Below, one piece after another: positions 57,283-64,000 of a DNA stretch of 64,000 bases. Below the pieces are notes generated by a model that saw only the letters and a program-made list of their open reading frames with translations, was not told the origin of the DNA and ran no database searches. The stretch spans positions 1 through 64,000 of the forward strand of contig CAYFYY010000002.1 in NCBI GenBank assembly GCA_964347475.1, in the 5' to 3' direction. This DNA is from GCA-020356105 sp964347475. GTDB taxonomy: Bacteria > Pseudomonadota > Alphaproteobacteria > UBA8366 > JADFVY01. A program made the translations under genes and the position numbers. Position 1 is the first letter of the stretch, and every line of letters starts with the position of its first letter.

Positions 57283-58890
57283 CTAGCTCCTCTTGGTATG
57301 GAGGTAATAACGGACGGCGCCGTGCCCGAGCACGCCGAGCAGGGCCAGCAATGCGGCCGCCCAGCCCAGCACGTCCAGCCAGCCGGTGCGGTCCCGCCCC
57401 GGCATGTAGACGCCCGTGATGCCCTCGAGACGCCCGTTGCGGCTGTGGCATTCGACGCAGCTCACGGTGTCTTCCTTCGGCGCGACCATGTGGGTGATCG
57501 GCCAGGCCATCTCGGTCTCGACGAAGCCCAGGTCGCCGCTGTAGGTCGCGCCGACGGCCGCCATGCCGGCCGCGACGGCCTTGTCCCAGTCGTAGTTGCG
57601 CCAGTAGGCCGAGTCGTCCTTGCCGAAGGTGTGGACCACGGCCAGCGTCTGCAGGCCCTTGTCATAGGGCTGCTTGCCGCGCATCACCTTGAACGGCCAG
57701 ATCCGCGCGTTGGGATCGTCGGGCCTGCCGCCGTACCGGTTGATGGAGACGATTTCGCTGCCGTCGACGGTGTCGCCGAACAGGGTGTAGTCGACGGTAC
57801 CGTCGAACCAGCGGTATTCGGGGATCACGTGCTCACCCCAGCGGAAGTCGCCCTTCATGCCGGAGTAGACTTCGAGCCCCTTGCCGTTGTGGACCTTCAC
57901 CGGGTCGCCGTTCTCGTCGAGCCGGCCCGCCGTCGACCAGTCCCACCACATTTTGGTGGCGTAGCCGCCGCGGGCGAAGCGGGGCACGTGGCAGGTCACG
58001 CAGGCGATCCTGTCGGTGTGGTCGTTCAGCTTGGCGTTGGCGGAGGCGGGGTGCGGCTCCATGCCGTGGCACGACTCGCAGCTGGCGCGGCTGCCGTCGG
58101 TCCGGCCCGGGATGTCGATGCCGCTGGTGTCCTTGGCCAGGGTCGTATAGCGGCTGCCCTGAACCGCATGGGCGTCGCCCGAATGGCAGCTCGAGCAGCT
58201 GAAGTTCAGCCGGTCCGGGCTCATGTGGATGTCGAGATAGCGGCCCGGCTCGACCAGCGACAGGTCGAGGTCGCCGTGCTTGATGGCGTTGCCGCCGCCG
58301 CCGAGGAAATGGCACGTCCCGCAGTTGCGCCGGCTCGTCGGCCCGACCTTCTGGGCCACCTTGGCGAGGTCCGGCGGCTGCATCATGCGGCCGCTGCCGG
58401 CCGGCCATTCGGTCGGCTGGTAGACCGGATGCCCGGCACCGGCGGGGAACTTCCGGTATTCGCCGGTGGTGTCATGGCAGACCAGGCAGTCCACATTGGT
58501 CTCGCTGGAGAAGTCGAACTCGCCGTCCTTCCAGCCGTAGCCGATGTGGCAGCTGGTGCAGCGCGCCTCGTTGGACACGACGGAGCCACAGAAGTTGTTG
58601 ATGATGTTTCGTTTGCCGAGCTGTTCCCCGTTCGTGGCATTGACCACGCTCCAGGTCCAGTGCTTGGTCTTGTGCAGCTGCTTGCTGGCCTCGGTATGGC
58701 ATTGCAGGCAGGCCCTGGTGACATCCGGACCGGTTGCGAAGGGGCCCTTGAGCTCCTTGAACTTGCTGTGGTCCGCTGTCGAGACTTCGGTTGCCGCCCA
58801 GCTGGACCCCGCGCCGAGTGCGACGGCCAGCGCCACCGCAGTCAGGAGAGCCGCAAGGCGGCCGGGTACTTTCGCGTTGCAGGTGCGCAT
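57283..58890 (-). CDS. Octaheme c-type cytochrome, tetrathionate reductase (OTR) family
   Basis: 535 residues with eight CxxCH sites: 61-65, 111-115, 135-139, 190-194, 232-236, 271-275, 297-301 and 478-482. Signal peptide at about 1-33. FCGSVVSNEARCTSCHIGYGWKD and DCLVCHDTTGEYRKFP match the OTR family of Shewanella, an enzyme that reduces tetrathionate and also nitrite or hydroxylamine. A C-terminal membrane anchor (WAAALLALLGVLGHGAVRYYLH) is present, unlike soluble OTR. Electrons probably arrive from the cytochrome b encoded next. The physiological substrate is not readable from sequence. Confidence 0.85.
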   Translation of the reverse strand: MRTCNAKVPGRLAALLTAVALAVALGAGSSWAATEVSTADHSKFKELKGPFATGPDVTRACLQCHTEASKQLHKTKHWTWSVVNATNGEQLGKRNIINNFCGSVVSNEARCTSCHIGYGWKDGEFDFSSETNVDCLVCHDTTGEYRKFPAGAGHPVYQPTEWPAGSGRMMQPPDLAKVAQKVGPTSRRNCGTCHFLGGGGNAIKHGDLDLSLVEPGRYLDIHMSPDRLNFSCSSCHSGDAHAVQGSRYTTLAKDTSGIDIPGRTDGSRASCESCHGMEPHPASANAKLNDHTDRIACVTCHVPRFARGGYATKMWWDWSTAGRLDENGDPVKVHNGKGLEVYSGMKGDFRWGEHVIPEYRWFDGTVDYTLFGDTVDGSEIVSINRYGGRPDDPNARIWPFKVMRGKQPYDKGLQTLAVVHTFGKDDSAYWRNYDWDKAVAAGMAAVGATYSGDLGFVETEMAWPITHMVAPKEDTVSCVECHSRNGRLEGITGVYMPGRDRTGWLDVLGWAAALLALLGVLGHGAVRYYLHTKRS

Positions 58891-58947
58891 CGTCCTGCTC
58901 CTCTGGTTCGATCCTGTGAATGTGACCCGCGTCGATCGGACGGGCGG

Positions 58948-59496
58948 CTAACAGCCGCCCAGATCCTGCAGGCCGCCCTTGCCGCTGCTGCTACCGCCGC
59001 CGGGCTTCTGGCTGATCAGCGGGGGCGCGGGCCTGGACGGATCAAAGGTGATGAACTTCTGCTGGTCGGCGGAGACCTGGCTCATGACCGACGCCACCGT
59101 GGAGCCGAACAGGTGCCCCATCAGTCCGGTGTTCATCAGGCCGATATAGACCTGGCCGTCCCCCTTTTCGTAAACGGTGACCGTGCACGGCATCAGAATC
59201 GAGAGGATGCGGGTGTCGTCGTCCTTCAGGATCGGTTTGGAGTAGTCCGGTTTGCACGCTTCGACGAGCAGCACGTTGGGGACCGTCGCTCCGAGACGAC
59301 GAATGGTGTTGGAGGGGCTGCGCAGGCCGGAAAGGTCCCATCCCGCTTCCTGGATATTTGCTTGAATCCGCGCAGCGGTTTCTTCGATTCCGAAGGGACT
59401 GGGGTATTCCTGAACCATAAGGGAACCACCCACCTGCCATGCCATGACGGCGGTGACGAGGATACCGGCGAAGAACCCGGCGATTGCCTTTAGCAT
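58948..59496 (-). CDS. DUF302 domain protein, membrane-anchored
   Basis: 182 residues. One N-terminal hydrophobic segment (about 5-24) then a DUF302 domain (VGGSLMVQEYPSPFGIEETAARIQANIQEAGWDLSG, ILSILMPCTVTVYEKGDGQVYIGLMNT). The last 20 residues are Gly/Ser-rich and end with Cys (GLQDLGGC). DUF302 proteins often lie beside sulfur-oxidation, oxyanion and thiol genes; function is unknown. First gene of the operon that continues with the octaheme cytochrome; an AT-rich control region precedes it. Confidence 0.8.
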   Translation of the reverse strand: MLKAIAGFFAGILVTAVMAWQVGGSLMVQEYPSPFGIEETAARIQANIQEAGWDLSGLRSPSNTIRRLGATVPNVLLVEACKPDYSKPILKDDDTRILSILMPCTVTVYEKGDGQVYIGLMNTGLMGHLFGSTVASVMSQVSADQQKFITFDPSRPAPPLISQKPGGGSSSGKGGLQDLGGC

Positions 59497-59532
59497 GATA
59501 TGGACTCCTACAGGGAAATTAGTTATTGCTTA

Positions 59533-59552
59533 TATATTATTTTTCTAATATA
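59533..59552. promoter_or_regulatory. AT-rich dyad 1 (candidate operator)
   Basis: Perfect inverted repeat TATATTA-N6-TAATATA in the 160-bp AT-rich gap between the DUF302 gene and the divergent thioredoxin-like gene. CTAATATA recurs at about 59595-59602, so repressor sites may be present for both directions. No regulator gene is next to it. Confidence 0.5.
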
Positions 59553-59559
59553 GTCAAGT

Positions 59560-59582
59560 AAATTATTGAAACAAAATAATTT
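59560..59582. promoter_or_regulatory. AT-rich dyad 2 (candidate operator)
   Basis: Perfect inverted repeat AAATTATT-N7-AATAATTT, seven bases after dyad 1. Together they suggest a dual-site operator for a dimeric redox or sulfur-responsive regulator such as an ArsR-type protein (inference). Low GC here contrasts sharply with the rest of the window. Confidence 0.5.
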
Positions 59583-59656
59583 CCGAGTATTTTACTAATA
59601 TATTCGTGTGGTTATTGGGACAGATCGAACCAGGCCGGTTGGCGTAGGAGAGTAAG

Positions 59657-60541
59657 GTGATGAGATTCATCGGAATTTTGGCACCGCGGTGGCACATCAC
59701 CGTCGCCGCACTCTTGGGCACCGTCGCCTATCTCGCAGCCGGGAGTTCAGTCTTGCCGGCGGCGGGGTTGGAGTCCCGTCCGCCGTTGCTCGGCGACGAG
59801 GGCCTCGCCGGCTATCGCGAGTACCTGGCCGCCGACGCGCACCGTGCTTTCGCCATCGCGCCCGGCGGTGCCTGGGCTTGGGTGTTCGGAATGCCCGATC
59901 TCGACGTTGCAGAGGCGGAGGCGATTCGCGCCTGTGCCGGTTATACCGAGCAGCGCTGCATGGTGTATGCCGTGGATGACCAGATGGTCCTGGATGCCAG
60001 CGCTTGGTCGGCCGTATGGGGCCCTTACCTCGACGCCGAGGCCGCAGCGGCACGCCCCGTTGGTACCCGGCGGACGATGCGATTCCCCGACCTCGTGGTG
60101 ACCGATCCGGCGGGCACGCCGACGAACTTGTCCGATCTGCGCGGGCGCATCGTGTTCCTGCATTTCTGGGGGAGTTGGTGTCCACCCTGCCAAGTGGAGT
60201 TCCCGGAACTGCAACAGCTTTACGACTCGCTAAAGGCGGACCCGCGGATCGCCTTCGTTCTGGTCCAGTCGCGTGAGGATATTGCGCGTTCGCGGCGATG
60301 GGCGGAGCGTCGCGGCATTACCATCCCGCTGTTCGACTCCGGCGCCAATGGACCCTCGGACGACGAATTCCGGATCGCCGATGGCAGCGGGATAGAGGAT
60401 CGGTTCTTCGCGCCGCTCTTTCCGGCAACGTATGTTCTGGACCGACACGGGGTCATCATGTTCTCGCATTTCGGCCCCCTGGTGCACTGGCCCGAATACG
60501 CGCCGTTCCTGCGTCACGCTGCAGAGAACATGCCGCGCTAA
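59657..60541 (+). CDS. TlpA-like thioredoxin-fold protein, membrane-anchored
   Basis: 294 residues. An N-terminal hydrophobic segment (about 15-37) is followed by a roughly 100-residue region with Cys93 and Cys101 (AIRACAGYTEQRCMVYAVDDQMV) that I do not recognise, then a thioredoxin domain with WCPPC at 174-178 in IVFLHFWGSWCPPCQVEFPEL. The latter reduces or maintains periplasmic thiols, for example in cytochrome c maturation. It faces the DUF302-octaheme operon across a shared AT-rich control region, so a role in maturing or protecting that cytochrome is plausible. Confidence 0.85.
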   Translation: MMRFIGILAPRWHITVAALLGTVAYLAAGSSVLPAAGLESRPPLLGDEGLAGYREYLAADAHRAFAIAPGGAWAWVFGMPDLDVAEAEAIRACAGYTEQRCMVYAVDDQMVLDASAWSAVWGPYLDAEAAAARPVGTRRTMRFPDLVVTDPAGTPTNLSDLRGRIVFLHFWGSWCPPCQVEFPELQQLYDSLKADPRIAFVLVQSREDIARSRRWAERRGITIPLFDSGANGPSDDEFRIADGSGIEDRFFAPLFPATYVLDRHGVIMFSHFGPLVHWPEYAPFLRHAAENMPR

Positions 60542-60699
60542 GTGGCGGGCGGGATCTCCGAAATTGGCACGGCGGGATCCGTTGTGGCTGAACCGGAACC
60601 GGGCTTCGCACGCATGGCGGCCATGCGGATTTTTCGAGGGACGCCAGAGGCGTTGCGCGTATACAGTTCGGTCAGTTTGCTCGGCCCGAGACTGTCGCC

Positions 60700-61779
60700 A
60701 TGAAAGCTGCCGTGTGTCGTGAATTCGGTAAACCGCTGGTGATCGAGGAGGTCAATCTGGCGTCTCCGGGTGCGGGCGAAATCAGGGTTAAACTGGCTGC
60801 GTGCGCCCTGTGCTATAGCGATATCCACTACGTGGAAGGCGCCTGGGGTGGGCAACTCCCTGCGGTATACGGGCACGAGGCCGCCGGCGTCGTCGAGGAG
60901 ATCGGAGACGGCGTCACTGCCTTCCTGCCGGGCGATCACGTGGTGGTCACTCTCATCCGTTCCTGCGGCCACTGCTATTATTGCGACCGCGGCACACCGG
61001 TGGCCTGCGCGACGACCTTCCCGCTTGACGAAAAGAGCCCGTTGACAACTGCCGACGGCACCACCATCACGCACGGTCTGCGCACCGGCGGGTTTGCCGA
61101 GTTCGTCGTGGTCCAGGAATCGCAGGCAGTCGTCATCCCGCGCGACATACCGCTGGACAAAGCGTCGCTGCTTGCTTGCGGCGTGATTACCGGATTCGGG
61201 GCCGTCGTCAACACCGCCGCGGTGGAGCCCGGCAGCAGCGTTGCCGTCATCGGAGTCGGCGGCGTTGGCCTGAACAGCATCCAAGGCGCGCTCTTCCAGG
61301 GTGCGGAGCCGATCATTGCGGTCGACGTCTCGGAGTCGAAGCTCAGGGCGGCTCGCAAGTTCGGTGCGACCGCGGGCATCAATGCCCGCAAGCAGGACGT
61401 GGCAGCAGCCGTTCGGGCCGCGACCGCCGGACGCGGTGCCGATTTCGTCTTCATCACGGTCGGACAGAAATCTGCGATCGATCAGGCGCTCGGTGCGGTC
61501 GCGCCGGCCGGGGCGGTGGTCGTGGTCGGCATGCCTGCCACCGGGGTGATGGCAGAAATCGATCCCGGCACGATCGCCGATTTGAACCAGCGCATACTGG
61601 GCAGCAAGATGGGCACCTCGCGGATCCAGACCGACATCCCGATGCTCATCGACCTGTATCGCGCCGGCCGTCTGAAGCTCGATGAGTTGATTACCGGCCG
61701 CTATCCGCTGTCCGACATCAACAAGGCGATCGCCTCCGTCAAGCGCGGAGAGGCGCTGCGCAACGTGATCGTGTTCTGA
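60700..61779 (+). CDS. Zinc-dependent alcohol dehydrogenase family protein (MDR)
   Basis: 359 residues. Catalytic zinc: Cys38, GHE at 58-60. Structural zinc: Cys89, 92, 95 and 103 in the C-x2-C-x2-C-x7-C pattern. NAD-binding Rossmann motif is VIGVGGVGLNSIQGA. These features fit the S-nitrosoglutathione / class-III-like and general alcohol dehydrogenase branches of MDR; the substrate is not determined. It follows the TlpA-like gene by 158 bp with no shared operon signal. Confidence 0.88.
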   Translation: MKAAVCREFGKPLVIEEVNLASPGAGEIRVKLAACALCYSDIHYVEGAWGGQLPAVYGHEAAGVVEEIGDGVTAFLPGDHVVVTLIRSCGHCYYCDRGTPVACATTFPLDEKSPLTTADGTTITHGLRTGGFAEFVVVQESQAVVIPRDIPLDKASLLACGVITGFGAVVNTAAVEPGSSVAVIGVGGVGLNSIQGALFQGAEPIIAVDVSESKLRAARKFGATAGINARKQDVAAAVRAATAGRGADFVFITVGQKSAIDQALGAVAPAGAVVVVGMPATGVMAEIDPGTIADLNQRILGSKMGTSRIQTDIPMLIDLYRAGRLKLDELITGRYPLSDINKAIASVKRGEALRNVIVF

Positions 61780-61925
61780 TCGGACTGGCCTGCGGATACT
61801 CCCGTGGCGGCCGGACTGGCATGGATCCCAGACGGACACCCGAGATGACGTGCGAGTCTTGCGACGTGCGATGCGCAGGGCATAACATCCCGCTCGAACT
61901 CGCACCTGCAGGAGGCGCCAAGACC

Positions 61926-63068
61926 ATGACAGTGGACCGGAGGACGGGGAAAACCGCAATTGCGCGCAGGGTCCGGCGTGAGCGACGGGTTCCGCCGGGC
62001 GCGGCACCGGGAACCCTGATTGCGGATCCGACCGCCGTCGCGCCGAAGGTGGAACTCATCGCCTTCGGCCCCGACGCCTTTGTCGAACACACCGTCCGGG
62101 ATATTGAGGAGCTTCGGCGCCTGGTTGGTGAGCACCCCGTCAACTGGATCAACGTCGTCGGGCTAGCCGACCTCGGGCTGATACAGAGCCTCGGTGCGAT
62201 GTTCGATCTGCACCGACTGGCGCTCGAGGATGTCATCAACCTCTATCAGCGACCGAAGGCCGAGGAATACCAGGATCATGTCTTCGTTGTTACCCGCATG
62301 ATCCGGCCCGACGACCCCGCGGCGACGGAGCAAGTGTCGATGTTCCTGCGCGACGATCTGCTGCTGACCTTCCAGGAGCGTGCGGGCGACAGCTTCGAGC
62401 CGGTCCGTAACCGGCTTCGGAACGATCGCGGGTTCATTCGCGAGCGGAAGGCGGATTATCTCGCCTATGCGCTGCTCGACGCGGTCATTGACGGATACTT
62501 CCCGGCCCTGGAGGCGTGCGGCGAACGGCTTGAGAAGCTGGAGGACACCGTCGTGGCCAGCCCTGGGGCGGTCCAGGTTTCGCGGATCCACGACCTCAAG
62601 GGGGAGTTGTTGTCGCTGCGGCGTGCGATCTGGCCGCAACGCGAGATGATCAATGCGCTGACGCGGGAGTCGTCGTTGAACATCTCGGACCAGACCCGTG
62701 TCTACCTGCGCGACTGCTACGATCACACGACCCAGCTGATGGATCTGGTCGAGACCTACCGCGAAATTGCGTTCGGCCTGATCGACCTCTATCTGTCCAG
62801 CGCCAGCGCCCGCATGAACGAGATCATGAAGGTGCTGACAGTCATCGCCACCATCTTTATCCCGCTGAGCTTCATTACCGGCCTCTATGGGATGAACTTC
62901 GATCCCGGGGTGTCGCCGTGGAACATGCCGGAACTGAGGTGGTACTGGGGCTATCCACTGGTCATCGGCGTGATGACCGTCGCGGCACTTCTGCTGCTGC
63001 TGTATTTCTACCGCAAGGGCTGGATTCTTGAGACGTGGCGCCACCGCTCGTCGCGCAACGACCGGTGA
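61926..63068 (+). CDS. corA: CorA family magnesium/divalent-metal transporter
   Basis: 380 residues. The N-terminal cytoplasmic funnel has HRLALEDVINLYQRPKAEEYQDHVFVV; the C-terminus has two transmembrane helices with the selectivity motif GMN (ITGLYGMNFD). A AGGAGG ribosome site 10 bases before the ATG at 61926 supports this start; a frame starting at 61821 adds 35 residues without support. It imports Mg2+ or exports other divalent metals. Confidence 0.9.
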   Translation: MTVDRRTGKTAIARRVRRERRVPPGAAPGTLIADPTAVAPKVELIAFGPDAFVEHTVRDIEELRRLVGEHPVNWINVVGLADLGLIQSLGAMFDLHRLALEDVINLYQRPKAEEYQDHVFVVTRMIRPDDPAATEQVSMFLRDDLLLTFQERAGDSFEPVRNRLRNDRGFIRERKADYLAYALLDAVIDGYFPALEACGERLEKLEDTVVASPGAVQVSRIHDLKGELLSLRRAIWPQREMINALTRESSLNISDQTRVYLRDCYDHTTQLMDLVETYREIAFGLIDLYLSSASARMNEIMKVLTVIATIFIPLSFITGLYGMNFDPGVSPWNMPELRWYWGYPLVIGVMTVAALLLLLYFYRKGWILETWRHRSSRNDR

Positions 63069-63140
63069 CCGGCGGGGCACCGCAACCGTCGGGCTCGGGT
63101 CCGCAACCCGCTGTCGCGACGCGGAAAGGGCATCAGAAAC

Positions 63141-64000
63141 ATGAAATACGGATTTATCGGCCTGGGCAATCTGGGCGCCCACCTGGCGGGCAGCCTGGTT
63201 CGTGAGGGCTTCGCGGTGACGGTTCATGATCTCGACCTCAGGGCGGCGACGCGTTTGGTGTCGGCCGGGGCCCGCTGGGCCGATTCGCCACGGGCGGCGG
63301 CGGACGGCTGCGACGGCCTGGTCACCTGCCTGCCTTCGCCGCAGGCGTCGACGGCCGTGATGACGGGCCGGGAGGGGGCGCTCGAGGCCATCCCGGCCGG
63401 CGGCACCTGGATCGAGATGAGCACCAGTGATATGCACGAGACCCAGCGCCTCGCCGGGATCGCCTCGAAGCGCGGCGTGGCAACGCTGGAGGCGCCGGTG
63501 ACCGGCGGCGTGCACCGGGCGGCCGCCGGACGGATCACCGTTCTCGTCGGCGGTGAGGAAGCCGCCTATCGATCCCATCTTCCTGCGTTCCGGGCGATGG
63601 GCGGCGAGGTCATCCACATGGGGCCGCTGGGGTCCGCCTCGATCATCAAGGTGATCACCAACATGCTCGCCTTCATCCATCTCGTCGCCGCGGGCGAGGC
63701 GTTGATGTTGGCCAAGCGCGGCGGACTTGATCTGCAAAAGACGTTCGAGGCCATCCGCGCCAGCTCGGGAAATAGCTTCGTGCACGAAACAGAGAGCCAG
63801 GTGATCCTGAACGGGAGCTATAATATCGGGTTCACCATGGACCTTGCCTGCAAGGACGCCGGCTTTGCCATGGCAATGGGCCGAGACTTCGGCGTGCCGC
63901 TGAAGCTCGCCGGGTTGGTCGAGCAGTTGTTCGTCGAGGCGCGCCAGCGGTACGGCGGCACGGCTTGGTCGCCGATGGTCGTCAGGTTGCTCGAGGACGC
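63141..64000 (+). CDS. Beta-hydroxyacid dehydrogenase (3-hydroxyisobutyrate dehydrogenase-like), right end beyond the window
   Basis: At least 286 residues, cut by the window edge. The NAD(P)-binding motif is YGFIGLGNLGAHLAG at about 3-17. The family catalytic region is present as TGGVHRAAAGRITVLVGG, and the catalytic Lys lies in GSASIIKVITNML (about 171-183). It oxidises a beta-hydroxyacid such as 3-hydroxyisobutyrate or tartronate semialdehyde; the substrate cannot be settled. It begins 72 bp after corA. Confidence 0.88.
   Translation, partial: MKYGFIGLGNLGAHLAGSLVREGFAVTVHDLDLRAATRLVSAGARWADSPRAAADGCDGLVTCLPSPQASTAVMTGREGALEAIPAGGTWIEMSTSDMHETQRLAGIASKRGVATLEAPVTGGVHRAAAGRITVLVGGEEAAYRSHLPAFRAMGGEVIHMGPLGSASIIKVITNMLAFIHLVAAGEALMLAKRGGLDLQKTFEAIRASSGNSFVHETESQVILNGSYNIGFTMDLACKDAGFAMAMGRDFGVPLKLAGLVEQLFVEARQRYGGTAWSPMVVRLLED

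Overview
The window is high-GC (roughly two thirds G+C), densely coded bacterial chromosome. Many neighbouring genes overlap by ATGA or GTGA. Gene content points to an alphaproteobacterium: a CarD and FdxA neighbourhood, a SUV3-like helicase overlapping an S4-domain gene, an RpoE-ChrR pair with its lipid-modification cluster, an RpoH of alphaproteobacterial type, UbiG and oxygen-dependent protoporphyrinogen oxidase. A member of Rhodospirillales in the broad sense would fit, but the genus cannot be read from this sequence. No rRNA, CRISPR array, phage, transposase or integrase was found.

Layout. 1-4000 is a catabolic cluster on the minus strand: metal-dependent cyclase (cut by the edge), VOC protein, fused E1 alpha/beta 2-oxoacid dehydrogenase, and an SDR lacking the catalytic Tyr and Lys. 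4200-5170 holds two zinc-ribbon membrane proteins. 5425-16724 is a type II secretion system: ten minus-strand genes (prepilin peptidase, E, F, G, H, I, J, L, M, C-like) diverging from gspD-gspK. 17160-25892 is a singlet-oxygen-type stress island: sigma factor RpoE, zinc anti-sigma ChrR, a divergent five-gene lipid-modification operon (FAD enzyme, DUF1365, cyclopropane-synthase-like methyltransferase, MFS, DUF3833) and a second operon (DUF6134-like, SDR, SnoaL-like) that converges on it. 26021-34824 has tRNA-Arg, a proline iminopeptidase, an SNase-like protein, two tandem M48 lipoprotein proteases, RpoH, a degenerate metallophosphoesterase, CarD, ferredoxin and a TerB protein.

35156-41475 has a frameshifted DUF4253 gene, a divergent SDR and glutathione peroxidase pair, then ubiG-DUF3429-histidine phosphatase-tspO, a cytochrome P460 and an S4 protein. 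41472-54007 has the SUV3-like helicase, a large BTAD/TPR regulator, pncB, a Sel1 protein, fumC and protoporphyrinogen oxidase. 54684-64000 has RecQ, an octaheme c-type cytochrome with a cytochrome b and a DUF302 protein, a divergent TlpA-like thioredoxin, a zinc alcohol dehydrogenase, CorA and a beta-hydroxyacid dehydrogenase cut by the edge.

The most coherent signal is a promoter motif, TGATCC-N15-(C/G)CGTA(A/T), found with identical spacing at four places: before the DUF6134-SDR-SnoaL operon, before rpoE, before the divergent FAD-DUF1365-CFA-MFS-DUF3833 operon, and 15 kb away before the glutathione peroxidase gene. It links these loci into one probable RpoE-ChrR regulon and settles one start codon. 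The second notable system is the octaheme cytochrome / cytochrome b / DUF302 operon facing a thioredoxin-like gene across an AT-rich gap with two perfect dyads, in a window otherwise very GC-rich.
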